From assembly GCF_016808095.1 (NCBI RefSeq), contig NC_068974.1, forward strand, positions 14,694,001 to 14,758,000: DNA of 64,000 bases. The letters run 5' to 3'. The notes under the pieces were generated by a model that saw only the letters and a program-made list of their open reading frames with translations, was not told where the DNA came from and ran no database searches. The translations under genes were made by a program, and so were the position numbers. Positions 10,617 to 19,174 of this stretch are shown here, one piece after another (the stretch's first letter is position 1; every line of letters starts with the position of its first letter). The stretch comes from Vigna angularis (taxonomy: Eukaryota; Streptophyta; Magnoliopsida; Fabales; Fabaceae).

Positions 10617-11888
10617 TGAGGAGTTGAGATAGCATTTACTGATGGATGCTATCAACACTAGGGTAGGATTTTTCTTATATTTTGTTTTGTATTATGGAAC
10701 TTATTTGCTTCTGTTTCTAGATTAGGCTTTGATGTACTAAGTGTGAAACTTTATCTGCTATGATGAGTATTGCTTGATGATGCTTGGATATTGATGGATG
10801 TTGAGATTGTGCACTATATGTTGATAGATAGGTGGTGGTTCAACACAACTTTGTGAACAAATGCATGATGTTGTGATTGTGATTATGATGCTAAGCAGGA
10901 TGTGTATCTAGAATATGTGGAATGTTGAATGAGCCTATATGTGAGGTTTTGAGCTCCAGAATTTTTGGTGAATGAGTGTTATTACTTTGAAAGCTTGAAT
11001 GACTTTGCCTAGGTTTCTGTGATTTAAGCACTTGCTTGTATGTGTCATATGATCAAGGCCATTTCTTGTTAACCCTTTTTATCCAAATGCATGATTTTAG
11101 CCCACTAAAAGAGAACACAAAGTGTTCTATCCTTTGAACCTTTAGGCTTGAACATGATGTGAAAACCCTTTGTGAAAATCTTTACCTTGAGTTGAGTTGA
11201 GAATTCTATTTGTGGTATTGATAAATGTTCAAGTTTGGGGTTGTTGGGAAATCTAAAAAGGAAAAATAAAAATCATTGAGCTAAGTGTGAAGCATGTGAA
11301 AATCAAATGAAAAATGAAAGAAAAGAAAGAAAAGCTCAATGTAAGGGAAAGTTGGGAATAAGTAAGAAAGGTTGTGTTTAAATGAGTAACTCTCTTAACT
11401 CAAGGCTTTTGTGATTCAGAAAAACCAATTTTTCTTCTTAGCCCAACCACATTATAAGCCATATAAAAGTCCTTGTGATGATGCTTACTTGTGAGTGTGA
11501 TAATTGTGGTTAAATGAAAGACAAAGTTGATTCATGTGACACTATAATAGTAGAGTGAATGAGTGACCTCTATACACACTTGTGTAATTGAGTGAAACAC
11601 TTTATCTTTTGAGGAATTCCATGAGCACATGATTACATTTATGCTTAGTTAAATGATCATTCATGAGAATAACATTTGTTGGCTACTGTATGATTATATG
11701 AACACCACAATGAGCTTAATTAAAGTATGTGTGCATCTTGACAAAATTCTTTTTGATGAGTTGATTTGGGTAATTACTTGTCTTGAAAGAAAGAGTTTTT
11801 GAATGTGTTGAACCATTGTATTGATTGGTGGAAGACTGAGTTACATCTTGTTTCCTTCAGGACAAGCAAAGTTCTAAGTTTGGGGTTG
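10617..11888 (+). other. A2 3' non-coding region with polypurine tract
   Basis: About 1.27 kb without a supported gene. It is alignable by eye to 37119-38442 (A5) and to 25893-27275 (A4), with landmarks ATGCTAAGCAGGATGTG, TTACTTTGAAAGC and GAGTTGAGTTGAG. It ends AAGTTTGGGGTTG, the polypurine tract directly before the LTR at 11889. Confidence 0.65.
10628..10653 (+). other. Stem-loop 12 bases after the extra-ORF stop
   Basis: GATAGCATT pairs with GATGCTATC around the 8-base loop TACTGATG (one G-U pair). It belongs to the hairpin family seen at 17555-17665 and 37121-37144. Confidence 0.55.
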
Positions 11889-13155
11889 TGATAACGGTTG
11901 AAAAACCGTTATTTTCGTACTTAATTTTGACATAAAAAACAACCTTGATGACTTAGAAACTAGCTTGGAACCATGTTTTTGCTTAAGTTTTGGAAATAAG
12001 AGAGTTGGATGGGTTTTATGATTGATTTTTCTTGTTTTGGCAGGTTTTAAGATGAATTGGATGAAAGAAGTGTAGTGGCATGGAGTTGGATTCAGAAAAG
12101 GAAGAAAAAGTGCACAAAAGAAGAGCCGCAAGTACCGCTCAGCGCCACTTTTACCGTTGAGTGGCATTCTAAAGGACCGTAGTCAACGCTGAGGGCCAAA
12201 ATTGCAGTTAAGCGTCAAAATAAAAGAATCGCACTTAATGTTGAGCGTTAATTACCGCTGAGCGCCATTTTATTGGGCTTTGGGCCAATATTCTGTAATT
12301 TTTAGAAAGCTATATAAGGTTTTAGTCGACCTAAGGGTCATATCTTTGGACAGAAAGAGGCAGAATCACACTCTCTTCACCCCTTGGAGGAGGATTTTGG
12401 ATGCTCAAGCTCCACTCTTCAACTTCTAGGGTTCTATCTTTCACTCTAGTTTAACCATGTCTATGGTGAACTAAACCTCCATTGTTGTTGGGGAACCATT
12501 GCCATCCTTTGAAACTCTCATGTATTGAATTGGTTCTTTAATTTATATACTTTCTTTCATTAATTGTTAGGGTTTTTCCTCTTTACTCTATGCATGCTTT
12601 GTTTAACTCATTCAATTGCATGATCATTGATGTTATCTATATGGACACATATAGGTAAATCTAGAACTGGGGAAATTCTCCTGGAAGCAATATTACCTAG
12701 ACATAGGAATAGGAGGATCAGTTGCCTTTAAGCTTCTGTGCGAATGTAATGCATGAATAATTGCTAGGGAGACAACACATTGTAAACTAGTGATTATGAT
12801 TAGGCTTTCGTCACCGAGACATCGGGTTTAAGGTAAATTAGAAAGTGGCATTAACATTAATGAAGAAAGATGAATTCTTGAATACATGAGAGTGGATAGG
12901 ATGAATTGGTAAAACCCAACAACATAATCATTCATATTTTACATCAACCGTTTTTGCATCTTTCAAGTCCAATTATCAAAACCTTGCATTCATATTTAAT
13001 TTTCGCAATTCAACAACAATATTTTTTGTTCACAAGTCTAATGTAATCAAATAATCACATAACTGTCTAGGCCGTGAGTCCTTTGGGAAGCGATACTTGG
13101 TCTTACCATTTTATTATTACTTGATACGATTCGGAACGCTTGTCGAGTGTTAACA
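11889..13155 (+). mobile_element. A2 3' LTR
   Basis: 1267 bp, from TGATAACGG to GTGTTAACA, preceded by the polypurine tract. Contents in order: terminal hairpin ATAACGGTT/AACCGTTAT; a cluster of CCGCTCAGCG-like palindromes (12130-12270); TATATAAG at 12311-12318; leader with AGTTTAACCATG; and the conserved CCTTTGGGAAGCGATACTTGG near the end. It is the short LTR subtype, ending TTAACA. A gag fragment follows immediately, so the outer flank is rearranged. Confidence 0.85.
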
Positions 13156-13275
13156 AATGCTAACACTGAATGGGAAGTTGTGGTTTCAAAGTTTCTGAAC
13201 AAGTACTTCCCACGGTCAAAAATTAACAAGGGTAAGTAAGAAATTTCTTCTTTCAGACAAGGCTTGGAGGAGATG
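13156..13275 (+). pseudogene. Stranded gag fragment between two LTRs
   Basis: Forty codons match the family A gag block WEVVVSKFLNKYF through FRQG, with one TAA. It joins the end of the A2 LTR on the left without any primer site or leader, and it is cut on the right by the A3 LTR. It is the scar of a deletion or unequal recombination between elements. Confidence 0.7.
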
Positions 13276-14603
13276 TGATAACAGTTGAAAAACTGTTATT
13301 TTCATGCTTAAAATTGATAATAAAAGCAACCTTTAACACTCAGAAACTGGCTTGGAATCATGCTTTTGTTCATATTTTTAGAAATAAGAGAGATGGACAG
13401 GTTTATGCTTGATTTCAGTGTTTTATGCAAGTTTTAAGGTGAATTTGGTGAAAGAAGTGAAGAAGGATAGAGATGGAATCAGAAAAGAACTCAAAAAGTG
13501 CAAAAGAAGAGAAGCCGCAACTACCGCTCAACGCCAGTTTACCGCTGAGTCGCACTCAGGAACACCCGTTGGCTCCGCTGAAAGGTGAAAGTGCAACTGA
13601 GGGGAGAATTGACTACGTGCTGGTACCGCTGAGCGGCAGTTTACCGCTGAGCAGTGGTCTTTTGGGCTTAGGCCCACTTTTCTGTAATATTTTGAATAGT
13701 ATATAAGCTTTAGGACTTCCTAGGGTTTGTATCTTTGGCAGAATACGAAACAAACACTCACTTTTCCACCCCTTGGAGGAAGATCTTGGATGCTTAGGCT
13801 ACCTACTCATCTTTCTAGGGTTCTATCTTTCATTCATTCATTATTGTTCATCTAGTTTCACCATGAATATGGTGAACTAAACTTTGTATTGTTGTTGGGG
13901 AATCAATGTAATCTTTTGAAGCTCTCATATATGGAATTTGTGTTTAAACACCTTATTTGAGATACATGCTTTCTTTCATCATTAGTTAGGGTTTTTTCTC
14001 TTTGCTCAAAGCATGCATTGTTTAACTCATTCGATGTCATGATTATTGGTTTTGTCGATATGGGAACGTACGGGGAAATCTAGATCCGGGGAAATTCTCC
14101 CAATAGCATATTGGCCAGACATAGGGATATGAGGGTTGGTTGCCTTTAAGCTTCTGTGCTTCAGAATTAATTATTAGGGATGCTAGGAATTGTATGAACT
14201 CGTAATTAAGGATAGGCTTTCTTGCAAGGTGATTTAGAGAGTGGCATTAACATTGATGAAAAGAATGATGAATTCCTAAAGTATATGAGAGTTGATAAGA
14301 TGAAATTGATTACCCCAGAAACATACTCATCCATCTAATTCGTTCAAGTGTTTGTATTCCTCTCTTCCATTGATCAAAACTCATGCATACATGTTTACTT
14401 ATTGTCTTTTGCATTTGAAACCTTAAGAATTTATTCACAAGTCTTAAATAATCAACAAATCATATAACTAACTAGGCCGTGAGTCCTTTGGGAGAACGAT
14501 ACTTGGTCTTACTGAGTTTATTACTTGATACGATAGAGTCACACTTGTCGAGGATTAAACAAGTTTTTGGCACCGTTTTTCGGTGGTTATAAATTTGTCA
14601 TCA
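13276..14603 (+). mobile_element. A3 5' LTR
   Basis: 1328 bp, from TGATAACAGTTG to ATTTGTCATCA. The terminal hairpin is ATAACAGTT/AACTGTTAT. U3 carries CCGCTGAGCGG palindromes (13515-13660), with TATATAAG at 13700-13707. The last 50 bases contain a second, degenerate primer-site copy (GTTTTTGGCACCG at 14563-14575), marking the long LTR subtype. The five bases before it are AGATG. Confidence 0.85.
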
Positions 14604-14609
14604 AGTTTT

Positions 14610-14626
14610 TGGCGCCGTTGCCAGGG
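14610..14626 (+). other. A3 primer-binding site, tRNA-Asp type
   Basis: TGGCGCCGTTGCCAGGG is complementary to the 3' end of plant tRNA-Asp(GUC) with one mismatch. It starts six bases after the LTR end. Confidence 0.85.
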
Positions 14627-14905
14627 ACTCGTGGTTTAACTAGTTCATTTGTGTGATTATTGATTATCTTTGACTTGAATTTTAATTTTAAAAATTTGAT
14701 TTTCTGTTTTTATTTTTTCGGTTTTTATTTTATTTTATTTTATTTTATTTTATTTTATTTTACTTTTTTGTTTTTATTTTTTCTGTTTTTTGTTTTTATT
14801 TTTCTGTTTTTATTTTTTCTGTTTTATCTTCTTATCCTTTATTTTATATCTTCTTCTATATCTTTTTTTGCTAACAAATTTTTCTAGGGACTTGTTTTCT
14901 TGTGT
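14627..14905 (+). repeat. A3 untranslated leader, T-rich
   Basis: A low-complexity leader with a (TTTTA)n run near 14725-14762 and TTTTTCTG words, ending just before the gag ATG. Structure-free T-rich leaders of this kind are present in A1 and A3. Confidence 0.7.
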
Positions 14906-17033
14906 ATGATGGAAGCAATTCGAACTAGAAGCAAGAAAACCTCGGAACCTCTTCTTGAAGGCTTAGACGAGAGTAGACGGAGGAGAAGAATCTGTACATC
15001 TAGAGAACTTTTCCCTCCTCCGGAAGATCTCTTACAACCTTCACCACAAGGTTCTTACCATAGCACTAAGGAGATGGAGAATAATAATGTCAGACGGACT
15101 CTTGCAAATTACTCTAATGTAGCTGGACCTCAACATTTCAATAGCATAGCAAGACCAAGGGTCAATGCAGCTAATATGAAGGTGAAACCAGCATTAATCC
15201 AACTTGTTAAGAGTAACCAATTTAATGGATTGTCTCACAAAAGCCCATATGAGCACCTCACAACTTTTAATGAGATTTGCAATACAGTGAAGATAAATGG
15301 GGTGCCTGACGAAGCAATCAAACTTAGCTTGTTTCCATTCTCATTAGGAGGCAACGCTAACCTTTGGTTGAACTCTTTTCCAGAAGGGAGCTTTACAGAG
15401 TGGGAATCTGTGGTGACAAAGTTCTTGAACAAATACTTCCCACAATCCAAGGTAAACAAATGAAAGCAAGAGATCTCATCTTTCAGGTAAGGCATGGAGG
15501 AATCACTAGGTCATGCATGGGATAGATACAAAAGCCTATTAAGAAAGACTCCCACGCATGGATTTGACGAAGTAGAAGTAGTCCTAATCTTCCTTGGAGG
15601 TCCTCGTTCACAAACCAAGATGATGCTTGACGCCTCAGTTGGAGGCAATATCAAATGGAAGACCACAGAGGAAGCCACGAAAATAATTGAAAACATGGCT
15701 ACTAATGATAATGAGCTGAACAGTGAAAGAGGATCTCCTATTCAAGAAAAAGGAGTTCTACAGTTGCAATCCAATGATGCCTTGCTAGCTCAGAATAAGA
15801 TACTAACTCAACAATTGGAGAATCTCGCAAAAACATTTGAACAACTGCCAAAAGAGTTAAAGACTGTTGCATAGGTACAATCACAGCTGTGTGAATTATG
15901 TGGGGGTGACCATTTCAATGGTCAATGTGCCTTTCCAGAAGAAGCTTTAGAGGATGTTAACTTCATGGAGAATAAATTTCCATATCGTCAGGGGAATTTC
16001 AATCAAGGGTGGAAACCACACCCAAGCATTGGTCAAGGAAAAAGTGGGCAAGCTAGACAAGCAGGACAATTTAACAAGCAACAACAACAACCAAACTTAT
16101 GGCAACAAATGTCTATACTTAATGAAAGATCAATAAGGATGGAAGAAACTCTTCAACAATTCATACAGAAAACTGAATCTACTCAAAAGAGCACTGAAGC
16201 TGCTATTAAGAAATTGGAGATGCAAATGGGTCAGATTACTAAGTAGTTGGAAGAAAGGCCTGACAAAAATTTTGGGGCTAATACTAAGGTTAACCCCAGG
16301 GAAGAATGTAAGGTGTTGGAGAATGTAAATATTGAAACAGTTGACTTAGAAAGAGAGAAAGAAAAAGAAGAGAGAGAAAAGAGAGAAAAAGAAAAAGAAG
16401 AGAGAAAAGAGAAAAGAGAAAAGAGAAAGAAGAGATAAGAGAGATAAAGAGTGAAGATATTCTTCCTTTTCCAATAGACCATGAGAAACAATTTGATTTT
16501 ACAGAAATATTCAATATGTGGATAATGATGTACCTTGGAAGGAGATATTACAGCACATTGCAGTTTATACAAAGCCTGAGGAAGAAGTCTCTACAAAGAA
16601 AGACGTAGAGATAATGAGACAAAGGAGTATAAAGTTGTTAAAAAGAAGTCATTCCCTCCAAAAGCAAAAGATCCATGAGGTTTCTCCATTCCATGCAAAA
16701 TAGGGAAGAAAAGGATAAAGAAGGCTTTACTTGATTTAGGATCAAGTGTTAACTTGATGCCTTATTCTTTACTTGAGCAGATTGGTGATCTTGATGTGAA
16801 GCCTATAAAGATTAATTTAGTAATGGCAGATGGATCCTTAAAGAATCCCTATGGTATAGCAGAGGATGTTATAGTTTGTCTGGGCAAACTATAGTTCTTG
16901 GTGGACTTTGTGGTGATGGAGATGGAGAGTGAAAAGATACCCATTATTCTCGGAAGACCATTTATGAAAACGGCCAAAGCCATCATTGATGTGGATGAAG
17001 GTGTAGTGGTGCTCTAAGACCAACAAGAAAGAG
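14906..17033 (+). pseudogene. A3 gag-protease frame with in-frame stops
   Basis: A family A gag starting at ATG 14906 and reading in a single frame into the protease apart from one damaged stretch near 16440-16690. Visible parts: basic N-terminus; gag core (SPYEHLTTFNEICNTVKING, WLNSFPEGSFTEWE, KYFPQSKV, AWDRYKSLLRKTPTHGFDE); CCHC knuckle CELCGGDHFNGQC; a K/E-rich linker (16340-16435); and the aspartic protease ALLDLGSSVNLMP with ILGRPFMKTAKA. Stops fall at 15461, 15488, 15872, 16244 and 16436, several of them glutamine codons turned to TAA or TAG. Gag and PR would build and mature the particle. No RT, RNase H or integrase follows. The gag wording and primer site point to the Athila branch of Ty3. 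Confidence 0.8.
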
Positions 17034-17409
17034 TTGTTGTAGATGTCTTCAAAGAAGAGAGGCAGATGCAGGAGGGAGAAGCTAGTCATAAAGCTGCATA
17101 TCAAGATGTACTCATGACTAGCTCTAAAGATGAAAAGCCAAAGGTCAAAGGTAACATTGTTTGTTGTTTCAGGTACAGGAAGAAAAAAAGATTGGGAAAG
17201 GAAGAAAGGTCCATGATGACTGAATGAAAGAAAGACTTCAACTTGGTCAACCTGTGAAATTCAAAAACAAGTTGTGGGTTGTGAAAGACGACAAAGAAAA
17301 TGAGGTGATAGAGATAGAGTCTCCACATTCCAGAAGAGTCAGAAAAGTGGACCGGAAGCAGTTGATGAGTTGGTGTGATATGAACATCAACCATGAAGAA
17401 GGAACTTGA
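17034..17409 (+). pseudogene. A3 short frame after the protease
   Basis: A remnant frame that best reads 17224-17409, with LGQPVKFKNKLWVVKDDKE and SRRVRKVDRKQLMSW. The same block follows the protease in A4 and A6. It resembles the extreme C-terminus of a Ty3 pol protein, so I read it as what remains after loss of the pol middle. That is an inference; it could also be a lineage-specific gag-PR extension. Confidence 0.5.
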
Positions 17410-17449
17410 GCTTTATTGGGTCAAGCTAATGACGTTAAAAGAGCGCTTG

Positions 17450-17465
17450 CTGGAAGGCATTCCAG
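17450..17465 (+). other. Stem-loop after the A3 gag-PR stop
   Basis: CTGGA and TCCAG enclose the loop AGGCAT. A second copy at 17709-17724 has CTGGG and CCCAG around AGGCAA, and A4 has a third at 25933-25948. The last base pair changes A-T to G-C between copies. Confidence 0.6.
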
Positions 17466-17554
17466 TGATTTGAGAACAATTTTTCTTTTGATTTTATTTT
17501 GGTTTTGTAAATTTTTATACAAACTTGGACATTAATTCTGTAAATTTTTGGGTA

Positions 17555-17665
17555 TAGCATCTACTGAAGGATGCTAGGTGGTTAAGTATCTACTGAAAGA
17601 TACTAAGGTTTGTTACACCTACTGATGGGTGTTGGTAAGAAAGATTTGCACCTACTGATGGGTGT
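17555..17665 (+). other. Row of four stem-loops with a shared TACTGA loop
   Basis: 17555-17576: TAGCATC/GATGCTA, loop TACTGAAG. 17585-17604: AGTATC/GATACT, loop TACTGAAA. 17615-17632: ACACC/GGTGT, loop TACTGATG. 17648-17665: CACC/GGTG plus a G-U pair, loop TACTGATG. Stems differ in sequence but remain paired, while the loop is kept. Confidence 0.6.
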
Positions 17666-17870
17666 TGGTTGATTTTGGGTCAGGCTCGTGACGTTAAACA
17701 AGCGCTACCTGGGAGGCAACCCAGTTGATTGATTATATTTTTGTTTGTTCTGATTTAGTTGCATGATAGGGATTTGGATGCATGAGTGATCTGAGAATTT
17801 AATTGTAGGGAGCAAGTGAGGGACATGAGTAGGAGGCACCTAGGTTAAGCTCGGAAAAAGAAGAGCACTT

Positions 17871-18148
17871 CACAAAAGTGTCGTTGAGCGGTAGTGTCGC
17901 AGAATGGGCTTAGGTTGCCCCTTAGTGGAACCCAAGCCCATTGGGGTATTTTTATACCCTAAGTCGCGCCTTGGCCTCTATGTTCAAATTCTTCTCTCCA
18001 CACACAGTCCTACATACTTTTCCAAAGGTTCTTTACAATTTTCCCTTCATTCCTCTTGAGAAAATCTCCTTTCAATCACTTTCCATCTAAGTTTGGGGTT
18101 GGGAGAGAGCATCATTGTTCTTCATAGTTTGAAAGCATCTCCACCCAA
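17871..18148 (+). promoter_or_regulatory. Internal promoter-like module and leader exon of the A3 extra ORF
   Basis: The block GTTGAGCGG, GGGCTTAGG, GGAACCCAAGCCCATT, then TTTTTATACCC at about 17950-17960, repeats the order seen in family A LTR promoters (GAGCGG palindrome, GGGCTT motif, TATA). A leader similar to A2's (TTGGGGTTGGGAGAGAGCAT) follows. It may start a separate transcript for the downstream ORF. This is based on layout only. Confidence 0.35.
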
Positions 18149-18565
18149 TTAAGTCAAGCATTTTTCATTCTAGGGCTCTTGAGCATGAATTTGATTGTTG
18201 AAGCATGAATTTTTAGAGGTTTTGATTTCTATGCATGATTTAATGAATGAATTGATGTTTGAACCGATTGAATTGAGTGATTTTGATTTGGAAGATTGAA
18301 AATTGCATGTGGTTGGAGTTAGGAAAGGTTAAAAGAGCATTTTTAAAAAATCTGCAGAATCACCGCTCAGGGGTAAATTGCCGCTGAGCGTCACTCTGAC
18401 AAACTTTAGATTTTTGCTGAATTGTGTACTGGATTGATGCACTGGTGGCGCTGAGGGGTGATTTTGACCCTCAGCGGTGGTTTAGCTTGGAAATAGGGTG
18501 TTGTTTGTGGTTTACTAATGATTAACAAAAATGTCTTGTGGTTTTGTAATCTGCGTTTGATGTAG
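18149..18565 (+). other. Probable intron before the A3 extra ORF
   Basis: Aligned with A2, the donor position reads TTAAGT here instead of GTAAGT, so the site is probably lost. The acceptor TTTGATGTAG at 18556-18565 is kept, two bases before the ATG. Inside, CGCTGAGGG and CCCTCAGCG form a 9-bp stem near 18450-18477. Confidence 0.45.
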
Positions 18566-18567
18566 GA

Positions 18568-19169
18568 ATGACATCCTCTTCAGGCAAAAGAGTGAAGACC
18601 ATGGCATCGAAAAGGAAAGAAAAGGTACCACAGCAACCCCACTCTAGTAGGTTCCTATCTCGCAAACATGAGAAGCATTTTAAGGTGGTCCAAGATAGGA
18701 GGCTCCTTATGGAGAGAAAAGTTGGAATGATAGCTAACTTTGCCCCTCAATTTGGAGAGCAATTGTTGGGAAATGATTGGGGAAAGTTAGCCACATACCT
18801 TGCATTAGCCAATATAGCTGTGGTGAAGGAATTTTACACCAATGCAAGGAAGATTGGTGATTATCTGGCTAAGGATTACCTAGGCTATGTTAGAGGCCAC
18901 GCTATTAGGTATGATCCTGACTCTATCAACAAATTCTTGGGTACTGTATGGGCTGGTGAGCAGTGCTTTTGCTCTATGTATGGAAGAAGGCACTAATTTT
19001 GATGATGTGGAGTGTGTTTTGTGTGTACCTAGAGGACCTTTTCAGAGGAACAGAACTAGTTCTGTGGTGAACATTAGGAGGACTGACTTGAATCCTTTTG
19101 CAAAGTATTGGATGGCATTTCTCATGCCAACATTCAGCCATGTTCTCATGTTTCCGACATCACTCTTAG
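18568..19169 (+). pseudogene. A3 extra ORF, N-terminal part (best preserved copy)
   Basis: Starts at ATG 18568 with TSSSGKRVKTMASKRK, then FLSRKHEKHFKVVQDRR, VVKEFYTNARKIGDYLA, YVRGHAIRYDPDSINKFL and CVPRGPFQRNRTSS. One frameshift near 18965 splits it. A solo LTR (19175-21140, with its duplicated ATGGG) cuts it, and the reading resumes at 21146-21325 with the block that encodes NNKAPLG-like and TPPFER-like residues in A2. It is a putative plant transposon protein relative of unknown function. The high K/R N-terminus could be a nuclear signal; no signal peptide or membrane segment is visible, which argues against a classical envelope despite the env-like position. Confidence 0.7.
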
Positions 19170-19174
19170 ATGGG

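Larger units (their letters stand above)
17410..17870 (+). other. A3 intergenic region with structured repeats
   Basis: Between the gag-PR end and the extra-ORF module. It holds two copies of the GGTCAAGCTAATGACGTTAAA-type segment (17419 and 17681), each followed by GCGCT and a hairpin. Between the copies is a row of four small stem-loops (17555-17665). No coding potential is seen. Confidence 0.65.

Noticed and set aside
13230..13262. GTAAGTAAG...CTTTCAG in gag as a mini-intron
   Set aside because: The stretch encodes conserved gag residues (GKQEISSFRQ) in the other copies and is far too short for a plant intron.
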